Shown one piece after another: positions 45,323 to 53,286 of a DNA stretch of 63,516 nucleotides (its first letter is position 1; the number at the start of each line of letters is the position of its first letter). Source of the DNA: an uncultured Oscillospiraceae bacterium (GTDB lineage: Bacteria > Bacillota > Clostridia > Oscillospirales > Oscillospiraceae); contig CAJLCG010000001.1 in NCBI GenBank assembly GCA_905205085.1, positions 1 through 63,516 of the forward strand. The letters are read 5' to 3'. Position numbers and translations under genes: made by a program. Under the pieces are notes generated by a model. The model was given only the letters and a program-made list of their open reading frames with translations. It was not told where the DNA came from and did not search any database.

Positions 45323-45583
45323 ATGAAGCAGTTTACCTATGTGATTCAGGACCCCCTCGGCATCCACGCCCGCCCCGCCGGCCTGCTGGTCAAGACCGCC
45401 AAGCCCTTTGCTGACACCGCTATCCAGGTGGTTAAGGGGGACAAGAGCGTAAAGGCCACCCAACTGATGAAGCTGATGGGCCTGGGCGCCAAGACCGGGG
45501 ACGAGATCACCGTCACCGCCGAGGGCCCCTCTGAGGAGGCCGCCATCGCTGCCATGGAGCAGTTCTTCAAGGAGAACCTGTAA
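45323..45583 (+). CDS. ptsH: HPr phosphocarrier, PTS-operon copy without Ser46
   Basis: An 86-residue HPr. The PEP-dependent site His15 is present in GIHARPAG, so it can pass phosphate from EI to EII. The HprK site is not: aligned with KSIMGVM of Bacillus or KSLFKLQ of E. coli, this protein reads TQLMKLM, with Gln at the Ser46 position. It should therefore escape HprK and not act as CcpA corepressor. AAAGGAAG lies before the ATG. It sits between the antiterminator and ptsI. Thr next to the Gln is a possible but unlikely substitute. Confidence 0.93.
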   Translation: MKQFTYVIQDPLGIHARPAGLLVKTAKPFADTAIQVVKGDKSVKATQLMKLMGLGAKTGDEITVTAEGPSEEAAIAAMEQFFKENL

Positions 45584-45597
45584 GGAATATACGGAAA

Positions 45598-45634
45598 GAG
45601 GCGCCCGCTGCCGGAGAAAGACAGCGGGCGCCTC
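45598..45634 (+). other. Perfect hairpin between ptsH and ptsI
   Basis: A 13-bp perfect stem, GAGGCGCCCGCTG with CAGCGGGCGCCTC, around an 11-base loop. No T run follows, so it is more likely an mRNA processing or stability element that raises ptsH over ptsI than a terminator. Confidence 0.7.
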
Positions 45635-45661
45635 TGAGAAGATATGGAAAGGGATCGAGAC

Positions 45662-47314
45662 ATGAAGATCATTCAGGGGCAAGGGGTCTCCAAGGGCATT
45701 GAGCAGGGGACCATCTATTTTTATCACCGCGCCGCTGCCCAGGTGGAGATGCGCACCGGCGCCGACGAGCAGGAGGAGCGCTCCCGGCTGGAGCGGGCCA
45801 AGGAGCGCACCGCCCAACAGCTGAGCGATATGGCGGAGAAGGCCAGAGAAGAGGCCGGAGACGAGGCGGCCGTGCTCTTTGAGACCCACGCCATGTTCTT
45901 GGAGGACGAGGACTATGTGGGGGCCATGGATGAGCTGCTGGCCCAGGGCTTTAACGCGGAGTACGCCGTGGACCAGGCGGGGCAGGAGTTTGCCGCCATG
46001 CTGGCCTCTATGGATGACCCCTATATGCAGGCCCGTGCTGCCGACATTAAGGACGTGACCGGCCGCATTTTGAATAACCTGATGGGGGTAGTGGAGGGAG
46101 GCATCGACTCCGATGTGCCCGTCATTCTGGCCGCCGACGATCTAGCCCCCTCTGAGACCATCCAGCTGGATAAGAGCAAGATCCTGGCCATCGCCACCCA
46201 GAAGGGCTCAGGCAACAGCCACACTGCCATCCTGGCCCGCACCATGGGTATCCCCGCCGTGTGCGGCCTGGGAGAGGACTTCAACGAGGACTTTCACGGC
46301 AAGCAGGCCTATATCGTGGGAGAGACCGGCCAGGTGATTCTGGAGCCCGACGAGGAGACCCTGGTCTCCTTGAAAGCCCGCCACGCCAAGCAGGAGGAGA
46401 ACCGGGAGCTGATGCGCAGCATGGTGGGCCAGGAGGACGTGACCCTGGACGGCAAGCGGGTGCATGTGTACTGCAACATCGGTTCTCCCGAGGATGTGGC
46501 CTCTGTGCTGGCCAACGACGGCCAGGGCATCGGCCTGTTCCGCTCCGAGTTCCTTTATCTGGCCAGCCAGGACTACCCCACCGAGGAGGAGCAGTTCCGG
46601 GCCTACAAAGAGGTAGCCGCCGCCATGAACGGCAAGCGGGTCATCATCCGCACCCTGGATATCGGGGCGGACAAGCAGGTGGACTATTTCCACCTCCACA
46701 AGGAGGAGAACCCGGCCATGGGCCTGCGGGCCATCCGCATCTGCCTCAACCGGCCTGAGGTGTTCCGTACCCAGCTGCGGGCCCTCTACCGGGCCAGCGC
46801 CTACGGGAAGATCGCCATTATGTTCCCCATGATTGCCAGCGTGTGGGAGGTAAAGGAGTGCCGCCGGGCCTGTCAGCGGGTGATGGACGAGCTCACCGCC
46901 GAGGGTATCCCCTTCAATCCGGACACCGAGATCGGCATCATGATCGAGACTCCCGCCGCGGTGTTCATTGCCGACGAGCTGGCCCAGCTGGTGGACTTCT
47001 TCTCCGTGGGCACTAACGATCTCACCCAGTATACCCTGGCCTGTGACCGGCAGTGTAACGATCTGGGCAAGTTCTTTGATCCCCACCATCCCGCCCTGCT
47101 CCGGGCCCTGAAGATGACGGCAGATGCCGCCCATGCGGCGGGCATCTGGATCGGCATCTGCGGGGAGCTGGGGGCCGACCTGAGCCTGCTGCCCACCTTC
47201 CTGGCCATGGGCATTGACGAGCTGAGCGTCACCCCCACCGCGGTGCTGCCCCTGCGCGCCGCCATCCGCAAGAGCATCGCCAAGACCTGTACCCTGGAGC
47301 TGCTCAACAGTTAA
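45662..47314 (+). CDS. ptsI: PTS enzyme I (PEP-protein phosphotransferase)
   Basis: A 550-residue general PTS enzyme that takes phosphate from PEP and passes it to HPr. The swivelling domain carries His187 in GSGNSHTAILART (the usual TSH reads NSH), and the PEP-binding barrel contains GIGLFRSEFLY, RTLDIGADKQ and the signature VDFFSVGTNDLTQYTLA. ATG 45662 matches the usual N-terminus (MKIIQGQGVSKGIEQG) with GAAAGGG upstream; the ATG at 45644 is rejected. Last gene of the PTS operon. Confidence 0.95.
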   Translation: MKIIQGQGVSKGIEQGTIYFYHRAAAQVEMRTGADEQEERSRLERAKERTAQQLSDMAEKAREEAGDEAAVLFETHAMFLEDEDYVGAMDELLAQGFNAEYAVDQAGQEFAAMLASMDDPYMQARAADIKDVTGRILNNLMGVVEGGIDSDVPVILAADDLAPSETIQLDKSKILAIATQKGSGNSHTAILARTMGIPAVCGLGEDFNEDFHGKQAYIVGETGQVILEPDEETLVSLKARHAKQEENRELMRSMVGQEDVTLDGKRVHVYCNIGSPEDVASVLANDGQGIGLFRSEFLYLASQDYPTEEEQFRAYKEVAAAMNGKRVIIRTLDIGADKQVDYFHLHKEENPAMGLRAIRICLNRPEVFRTQLRALYRASAYGKIAIMFPMIASVWEVKECRRACQRVMDELTAEGIPFNPDTEIGIMIETPAAVFIADELAQLVDFFSVGTNDLTQYTLACDRQCNDLGKFFDPHHPALLRALKMTADAAHAAGIWIGICGELGADLSLLPTFLAMGIDELSVTPTAVLPLRAAIRKSIAKTCTLELLNS

Positions 47315-47331
47315 ATCCAAACTCTTTTTTG

Positions 47332-47364
47332 TGCCGGAGACCCTTGTGGCCTCCGGCATTTTTT
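47332..47364 (+). terminator. Terminator of the PTS operon
   Basis: TGCCGGAG with CTCCGGCA around an 11-base loop, followed by TTTTTT. Confidence 0.88.
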
Positions 47365-47373
47365 ATTTCACCC

Positions 47374-47402
47374 TTGCGGGAGGGGGGAATCAGGTGTAAA
47401 AT
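47374..47402 (+). promoter_or_regulatory. Promoter of the MATE gene
   Basis: TTGCGG, 17 bases, TAAAAT; about 40 bases before the ATG. Confidence 0.65.
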
Positions 47403-47447
47403 GTAAAAATCGTGTAAAAAGATGTGACTGGAAGGAGGCCACAGGGG

Positions 47448-48803
47448 ATGGTGCAGACCCACGACTTTTCCCAAGGCAAGATTTCAAAAAACATTATGTC
47501 GCTGGCGCTGCCCATGACGGCTGCCCAGCTCATCAATGTGCTGTACAGCGTGGTGGATCGGATGTATTTGGGGCGGCTGCCCGGCCATCTGGCCCTCACC
47601 GGACTGGGTCTGACCATTCCCATCATCTCCATCATTATGGGCTTTGCCAATCTCTGCGGCACCGGCGGCGCTCCTCTGTGCTCTATTCACCGGGGCAGGG
47701 GAGACAATGAGGAGGCAGAGTATGTGATGGGGAATGCCTTTACACTGCTTCTGATCTTCGGCACAGCAGTGACCGTGTTTTTTATGGCCCTGCGACGACC
47801 TGTCCTCTATCTCTTCGGCGCCAGCGACGCCACCTACCCCTATGCCAGTGCCTACATGACCATCTACCTGCTGGGCACCCTGTTTGTGATGATCGGCCTG
47901 GGGATGAATCCGTTTATCAACTCCCAGGGCTTTGGCCGGGTGGGCATGATGACGGTGGGACTGGGTGCGGTGGTGAACATCGTGCTGGACCCCATCTTCA
48001 TCTTTTTGCTGGATATGGGTGTAAAGGGTGCTGCCTTGGCAACCGTCATCGCCCAGGGGTGCTCGGCGGTATGGGTGCTGCGGTTTCTCACCGGGCCCAA
48101 GGCCATTTTAAAGCTGCGTCTGGGGTGCATGAAGCTGAAAGCCAGCCGGGTGAAACGGATTATCACCCTAGGTCTGTCCGGCTTCTTCATGAATCTCACC
48201 AACAGCCTGGTCCAGGTGGTGTGCAACGCTACCCTCCAGGCCTATGGCGGCGACCTGTACGTGGGCATCATGACCATCATTAACTCCCTGCGGGAGGTGT
48301 GCACCATGCCGGTACAGGGCTTGTCCAACGGCGCCCAGCCGGTGACCGGCTTTAACTATGGTGCCAAGAAGTTTGACCGGGTGCGCCAGTCCATCCGGTT
48401 CAGCGTGACGGGCACCGTGCTGTACGCCGCCGCCTTCTGGGCCATCGCCATGCTGTTCCCTGAATTTTTGCTCCGGATTTTCAGCAACGAGCCCGATGTA
48501 ATTGAAAAGGGCATTCCTGCCCTGCGCATCTACTTCTGCCTGTTCATCCCCATGTCGCTCCAGATGGCGGGCCAGGGCGTGTTCGTCAGCCTGGGCCGGT
48601 CCAAGCAGGCGGTGTTCTTCTCTCTGCTGCGCAAGGCCATCATCAACGCCCCCCTAACCGTGATCCTGCCCATCTGGATGGGGACCACCGGCGTATTCAC
48701 CGCCGAGGCCATCTCCCAGCTGCTGGGTGGCATGGCCTGTATTCTCACCATGTACTTTACCGTCTACCGGAAATTGGGGCGCGAAACAGCCCAGACCGTG
48801 TAA
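47448..48803 (+). CDS. MATE-family efflux transporter
   Basis: A 451-residue inner-membrane protein with 12 hydrophobic segments in two related halves, the NorM/DinF-type fold. Begins with the typical ISKNIMSLALPMTAAQLINVLYS and has MPVQGLSNGAQPVTGFNYGA in the second half. Such proteins expel cationic drugs, dyes or metabolites using H+ or Na+; substrate cannot be inferred. ATG 47448 is nine bases after GAAGGAGG. Stand-alone unit with its own promoter and a strong terminator. Confidence 0.92.
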   Translation: MVQTHDFSQGKISKNIMSLALPMTAAQLINVLYSVVDRMYLGRLPGHLALTGLGLTIPIISIIMGFANLCGTGGAPLCSIHRGRGDNEEAEYVMGNAFTLLLIFGTAVTVFFMALRRPVLYLFGASDATYPYASAYMTIYLLGTLFVMIGLGMNPFINSQGFGRVGMMTVGLGAVVNIVLDPIFIFLLDMGVKGAALATVIAQGCSAVWVLRFLTGPKAILKLRLGCMKLKASRVKRIITLGLSGFFMNLTNSLVQVVCNATLQAYGGDLYVGIMTIINSLREVCTMPVQGLSNGAQPVTGFNYGAKKFDRVRQSIRFSVTGTVLYAAAFWAIAMLFPEFLLRIFSNEPDVIEKGIPALRIYFCLFIPMSLQMAGQGVFVSLGRSKQAVFFSLLRKAIINAPLTVILPIWMGTTGVFTAEAISQLLGGMACILTMYFTVYRKLGRETAQTV

Positions 48804-48806
48804 ACC

Positions 48807-48836
48807 AAGCGCGCTGCAAGCTTGCAGCGCGCTTTT
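48807..48836. terminator. Terminator of the MATE gene
   Basis: A perfect 28-base palindrome: AAGCGCGCTGCAAG followed directly by CTTGCAGCGCGCTT, then TTT. Ends transcription before the BlaI promoter, three bases on. Confidence 0.85.
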
Positions 48837-48838
48837 TC

Positions 48839-48899
48839 TTGACTTCTGAGGTTTAACATGATAAACTTCAAATAGAAGATAGGTTTATAAAAATAAACC
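48839..48899 (+). promoter_or_regulatory. Promoter and twin operators of the BlaI/M56 operon
   Basis: TTGACT, 17 bases, TAAACT. Two dyads with a shared half site GGTTTA surround the start: GAGGTTTA-ACATGA-TAAACTTC (48848-48869, covering spacer and -10) and GGTTTAT-AAAA-ATAAACC (48882-48899). They are the likely binding sites of the BlaI-type repressor encoded next, implying autorepression. Confidence 0.75.
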
Positions 48900-48923
48900 C
48901 ATAATCTGTAAGGAGGTGATACC

Positions 48924-49277
48924 ATGGAGAAATTGACCGATGGCGAGCTGCGGCTGATGGAAGTGCTGTGGGATTTGGCCCCCATCAACTCCACCCAGCT
49001 GGTGGCCGCCTGTAAGGAGCGGCTGAGCTGGAGCAAGAGCACCACCTACACTGTCCTGCGCCGCCTGGTCCACAAGGGGGCGGCGGAGAATCAAGAGGCC
49101 ACCGTGACCCCTCGGTATACCCGGGAGGAGGTGCTCCAGGACCAGGGCAGCGAGCTGCTTACCCAGGCGGGAGGAATGCTGAGTCTCTTCAATGCCTTTT
49201 TCAGCGGGCGGCGGCTCACCCCCAAGGAGGCGGAGGAGCTGAAGGAGCTCATCGACCAGCACACCTGGGAGGAGTGA
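48924..49277 (+). CDS. BlaI/MecI/CopY-family repressor
   Basis: A 117-residue winged-helix repressor. N-terminal DGELRLMEVLWDLAPINSTQL and KSTTYTVLRRLVHKG make the DNA-binding domain; the C-terminal helices (about 80-117) form the dimer and carry the region normally cut on induction. In the classical systems BlaI represses beta-lactamase and is removed after BlaR1 activation. AAGGAGGTGATACC precedes the ATG. It heads a five-gene operon with four M56 membrane proteases downstream, all on one strand with 4-50 base gaps. Confidence 0.93.
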   Translation: MEKLTDGELRLMEVLWDLAPINSTQLVAACKERLSWSKSTTYTVLRRLVHKGAAENQEATVTPRYTREEVLQDQGSELLTQAGGMLSLFNAFFSGRRLTPKEAEELKELIDQHTWEE

Positions 49278-49281
49278 AACC

Positions 49282-50580
49282 ATGCAGTGGTTTTTTGCGA
49301 ATTTCCTGTTTGATATCTGGAATGCGGGGCTGACTGCCGGGCTGATGCTTGGCGTCATGCTGATCCTTCGTCCGGCACTGTGCAAGCTCCTGACGGCCCA
49401 GCAGCGGGCCTGGCTGGGTATGCTTGGGTGGTACGGGACCGGGTTTCCGCCCATTTTCGGCTTGCTGGGGCGGCTCCATATTCTCCCGGTCACCTTTCGG
49501 GATCTGATCACGCCCCGTACCGGCATCAGTACCTATGACGTCCCGGCCTATCTACCCGAAAACTACCAAGGCGCGGGGGAGTACACTGTAGCCCTGCCCG
49601 GAGGCAAGGCGGTGTGGGTGGAGTTCAGCAATGGTATGGTGCTTGCCCTGCTCCTGCTCTGGGTTGGTGTGGCGGTGGCTCTGGTGCTGTGGCTGACGCG
49701 CCGCACCAACCAACTGAAAGCCCTGGGGCGGCAAGGGCAGCTGCTGGCCGACGATGACCCCCTGCTGTTTCGCGGCCTGTCCCGGCGGCCGGACGACAAG
49801 CCGGTGGCGGTGCGGCTGTGCCGGGGCCTGCCCACCAGCTTTGTGTACCAGAACGGGGAAAAGATAGACGGGGTTCGATACAATATGATCTATCTCCAGG
49901 AGGAGCTGTCCCCCCAGCGGCGGGAGCTGGTGCTGCGCCACGAGTGGAACCACATCCGTCTGCACCACGGTTGGATGAAGTGCTGGGCCAGCGCCCTGCT
50001 GGTGATGTTCTGGTGGAACCCCATTTTGTGGGTGGCCTACTACTTCTTCTGCCGGGACCTGGAAATGGCCTGTGACGAAAAGACGCTGGATGACCTGCCT
50101 GGACCAGAGCAGCGGAAACAGTACGCCCAGACTCTGGTGGAGCTGGCGGCAGGGAAAATTTTGTGGGACGTACCTCTGGCCTTCGGAGAGTGCGACGCGG
50201 TGCCCCGGGTGAAGGCGGCGGTGGCCTGGCATAAGCCCAAGGAGTGGGTGTGGATGGCCAAGTGGTGCGCCTTTGCCCTGGTGTTCCTGTTCTTTGTGGG
50301 CGGACCGCGAAACATCCCCTATCTGCCCCAGGAAGTGGTCCGATACTGGCAGCAGGCGGCGGTGGAAGTAGAGCTGCCCGGCGGCTGGACGCCTGCGGAG
50401 CGCTGGCTGGGGGCGGAAGGGGACGGCCGGGTGACCCTGCTGGCGAAAGATACTCAGGGGATCTGGTACCAGAACGATTATTTGTGGGATGGGCGGGACA
50501 AGGAGTTTAAGGGCGGCGGCCCATGGGAGACTCTGGACGAGAACCCCGATCTCACCGGCTTTCAGCAGGGGCTGTGGTAG
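49282..50580 (+). CDS. BlaR1-like M56 membrane metalloprotease, copy 1
   Basis: A 432-residue BlaR1/MecR1-type protein without the penicillin-binding sensor. Helix 1 (about 12-32), helix 2 (about 40-62), an outside loop (about 65-112), helix 3 (about 113-138), then the zinc protease domain with HEWNH at 220-224, WWNPILWVAYYF and Glu261 in DLEMACDEKTL, and a last helix (about 327-341). Outside the membrane remains a tail of only some 90 residues containing GWTPAERW and LLAKDTQG and ending in PDLTGFQQGLW. The tail is the likely sensor. Four bases after blaI. Confidence 0.88.
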   Translation: MQWFFANFLFDIWNAGLTAGLMLGVMLILRPALCKLLTAQQRAWLGMLGWYGTGFPPIFGLLGRLHILPVTFRDLITPRTGISTYDVPAYLPENYQGAGEYTVALPGGKAVWVEFSNGMVLALLLLWVGVAVALVLWLTRRTNQLKALGRQGQLLADDDPLLFRGLSRRPDDKPVAVRLCRGLPTSFVYQNGEKIDGVRYNMIYLQEELSPQRRELVLRHEWNHIRLHHGWMKCWASALLVMFWWNPILWVAYYFFCRDLEMACDEKTLDDLPGPEQRKQYAQTLVELAAGKILWDVPLAFGECDAVPRVKAAVAWHKPKEWVWMAKWCAFALVFLFFVGGPRNIPYLPQEVVRYWQQAAVEVELPGGWTPAERWLGAEGDGRVTLLAKDTQGIWYQNDYLWDGRDKEFKGGGPWETLDENPDLTGFQQGLW

Positions 50581-50617
50581 ACAAAGGACTGGGAACTGCC
50601 CGGGGGGGAGTGAGACC

Positions 50618-51913
50618 ATGAATACACTGGCGCGCATCAGTTTGATGTTCTGGAATATGGGGATCGCCGCCGGGCTGATTCTTGGCGTCATGCTGATCCT
50701 TCGTCCGGCACTGTGCAAGCTCCTGACGGCCCAGCAACGGGCTTGGCTAGGGATGCTGGGGTGGTACGGGACCGGGTTTCCGCCCATGTTCAGCTTGCTG
50801 GGGTGGATCCATATTCTTCCGGTCACGTTTCGGGATTTGATTACGCCGCGCACCGGGATCAGCAGCTATGACACCCCAGCCTATTTGCCCGGAGACTACT
50901 GGGGACCGGGGGAGTACGCCGTGGCCCTGCCGGGGGGCAAGGCGGTGTGGGTGGAGTTCAGCGACGGTATCGTGATCGCCCTGGCCCTGCTCTGGATCGG
51001 TGTGGTGGTGGCCCTGACACTGTGGCTGACGCGCAGAAGCAACCAGATGAAAGCCCTGGGACGGCAGGGACTGTTGCTGGCCGACGACGACCTGCTGCTG
51101 TTCCGCAGCCTGTCCCGGCAGCCGGAGGATAAGCCGGTGGGGGTGCGGCTGTGCCGGGGGCTGCCCACCAGCTTTGTGTACCAGGATGGGGAAAAGATCA
51201 ACGGGAAGCGGTACAACATGATCTACCTCCAGGAGGAATTGTCCCCCCAGCGGCGAGTGCTGGTGCTGCGCCATGAGTGGAACCACATCCGCCTGCACCA
51301 CAGTTGGATGAAGTGCTGGGCCAGTGCGCTGCTGATCCTGTCCTGGTGGAACCCTATTTTGTGGGTGGCCTACTACTTCTTCTGCCGGGACCTGGAAATG
51401 GCCTGTGACGAAAAGACCCTGGACGACCTGACCGGGTCGGAGGAGCGCAAGCAGTACGCCCAGACCCTGGTGGAGCTGGCGGCAGGGAAGATGCTGTGGG
51501 ACGTTCCCCTGGCCTTCGGGGAGTGTGATGCCATTCCCCGGGTGAAGGCGGCGGTGGCCTGGCACAAGCCCAAGGAGTGGGTCAAAAACGGCAAGTGGTG
51601 CGCCTTTGCCCTGGTGTTCCTATTCTTTGTAGGCGGACCCCAGAACATCCCCTACCTGCCCCAGGAGCTGGTCCAGTACTGGCAGCAGGAGGCAGTGGAA
51701 GTAGAGCTGCCCGGCGGCTGGACACCGGCGGAGCGTTGGATGAGCGTAGATCAGAATGGCTTTGTAACCCTGCTGGCTAAGGACACTCAGGGGATCTGGC
51801 ATGAGCAGATGTATGTCTATCGGACCCGGGACCGAAGTTTTCATGGCAGCGACAGCTGGTATACTCTGTCCGAGCCCCCCGACCTCACCGGCTTTCAGCA
51901 GGGGCTGTGGTAA
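50618..51913 (+). CDS. BlaR1-like M56 membrane metalloprotease, copy 2
   Basis: A 431-residue paralogue of copy 1 with the same layout; HEWNH at 219-223 and ACDEKTL are kept. Much of it is near-identical to copy 1 at the DNA level, including the stretch encoding LRPALCKLLTAQQRAWLGML, which points to recent duplication or gene conversion. The C-terminal tail differs more (MSVDQNGFVTLLAKDT, HEQMYVYRTRDRSFHGSDSW) but ends alike. ATG 50618 has GGGGGGGAG seven bases upstream; the frame from 50489 lies in copy 1. Confidence 0.87.
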   Translation: MNTLARISLMFWNMGIAAGLILGVMLILRPALCKLLTAQQRAWLGMLGWYGTGFPPMFSLLGWIHILPVTFRDLITPRTGISSYDTPAYLPGDYWGPGEYAVALPGGKAVWVEFSDGIVIALALLWIGVVVALTLWLTRRSNQMKALGRQGLLLADDDLLLFRSLSRQPEDKPVGVRLCRGLPTSFVYQDGEKINGKRYNMIYLQEELSPQRRVLVLRHEWNHIRLHHSWMKCWASALLILSWWNPILWVAYYFFCRDLEMACDEKTLDDLTGSEERKQYAQTLVELAAGKMLWDVPLAFGECDAIPRVKAAVAWHKPKEWVKNGKWCAFALVFLFFVGGPQNIPYLPQELVQYWQQEAVEVELPGGWTPAERWMSVDQNGFVTLLAKDTQGIWHEQMYVYRTRDRSFHGSDSWYTLSEPPDLTGFQQGLW

Positions 51914-51955
51914 AGAAGCATACGGCCCGCCTGGACATCTGGGAGGAGTGAGACC

Positions 51956-53251
51956 ATGGAATGGTTTTTCGTCAATGTGGCTTTGAATGTGTGGAATATG
52001 GGGCTTGCGGCAGGCCTGATTCTGGGCTGTATGCTGGTGCTGCGGCCTGTACTGGTAAAGGTTCTGACGGCCCAGCAGCGGGCTTGGTTTGGTGTGATGG
52101 GGTGGTATGGAGCCTCGCTGGGGTTTCTGTATTCTCTGATGAACTGGCTGCATGTTTTTCCTGTTACATTCCAGGACCTGATTACTCCTCGGACAGAGAT
52201 GGGCAGCAGTACCCCGGCCTATCTGCCGGTGAGCTATGATGGAGCAGGGGAGTATGCCCTGACCATGCCGGGAGGCAAGGCCTTTTGGGTGGAGCTGACG
52301 GACGAGATGATGCTGACGCTGGTATTGGTCTGGCTGGCCGGAGCCGCCGCACTGGGATTTGTGCTGTGGCGGAGGACCCGGAGGCTGAAAACCTTGGGGC
52401 GGCAGGGACAGCTGTTGGCAGACGATGACCCCCTGCTGCTGCGCAGCCTGTCCCGGCAGCCGGATGACGAGCCGGTGGGAGTACGGCTGTGCCGGGGCCT
52501 GCCCACCAGCTTTGTGTACCAGAACGGAGAACGAATCGACGGGAAAAAGCACAATATGATCTACCTCCAGGAGGAGCTGCCGCCCCAGCGGCGGGAGCTG
52601 GTGTTGCGCCACGAGTGGAACCACATCCGCCTGCACCACGGCTGGATGAAGGGGTGGGCCAATGCAGCGCTGATTTTATACTGGTGGAACCCCATCTTGT
52701 GGGCGGCTTACTACTACTTTTGCCGGGAGCTGGAGCTGGCCTGCGACGAGAGGACTCTTCGTGATCTGGCAGGGCCGGAGGAGCGCAAACAGTACGCCCA
52801 AACCCTGGTGGAGCTGGCAGCGGGAAAGATGCTGTGGGATGTACCCCTGGCCTTTGGGGAGTGCGATGCGGTGCCCCGGGTGAAGGCGGCGGTGGCCTGG
52901 CATAAGCCCACCGGGTGGGAAAAGGCGGGCAAGTGGTGCGCCTGTGTGCTGGTGTTTTTGTTCTTTGTGGGAGGCCCCCGGGACATCCCCTACCTGTCCC
53001 AGGAGCTGGTTCGGTACTGGCAGCAGGAGACTGTGGAGGTCACGGTGCCCAGCGACTGGACGCCTGAGGAGCGCTGGTTGGGGGCAGACGGGGGCGGTTC
53101 GGTGATTCTGTTGGCCAAGGACACTCAGGGGAACTGGCATAAAAGCAGCTATCTGTGGGATGAGCGGGACAAAAATTTTAAAGCCAGCGACCCATGGGAG
53201 ACCCTGGACGAGAACCCCGACCTCACCAACTTTCAGCAGGGACTGTGGTGA
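51956..53251 (+). CDS. BlaR1-like M56 membrane metalloprotease, copy 3
   Basis: A 431-residue paralogue. HEWNH at 219-223, then WWNPILWAAYYYFCRELELACDERTL in two motifs. More diverged in helix 2 and the first outside loop (RTEMGSSTPAYLPVSYD), less so in the protease domain. The tail resembles that of copy 1 (GADGGGSVILLAKDT, SYLWDERDKNFKASDPW). ATG 51956 follows GGGAGGAG. All catalytic residues are present, so it should be active. Confidence 0.87.
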   Translation: MEWFFVNVALNVWNMGLAAGLILGCMLVLRPVLVKVLTAQQRAWFGVMGWYGASLGFLYSLMNWLHVFPVTFQDLITPRTEMGSSTPAYLPVSYDGAGEYALTMPGGKAFWVELTDEMMLTLVLVWLAGAAALGFVLWRRTRRLKTLGRQGQLLADDDPLLLRSLSRQPDDEPVGVRLCRGLPTSFVYQNGERIDGKKHNMIYLQEELPPQRRELVLRHEWNHIRLHHGWMKGWANAALILYWWNPILWAAYYYFCRELELACDERTLRDLAGPEERKQYAQTLVELAAGKMLWDVPLAFGECDAVPRVKAAVAWHKPTGWEKAGKWCACVLVFLFFVGGPRDIPYLSQELVRYWQQETVEVTVPSDWTPEERWLGADGGGSVILLAKDTQGNWHKSSYLWDERDKNFKASDPWETLDENPDLTNFQQGLW

Positions 53252-53286
53252 AGAAAAACGGCGCGATACCTGGGAGGGATGAGAAC

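Noticed and set aside
45323..45583. Calling the first HPr a Crh protein
   Set aside because: Crh lacks His15 and keeps Ser46; this protein has the opposite pattern.
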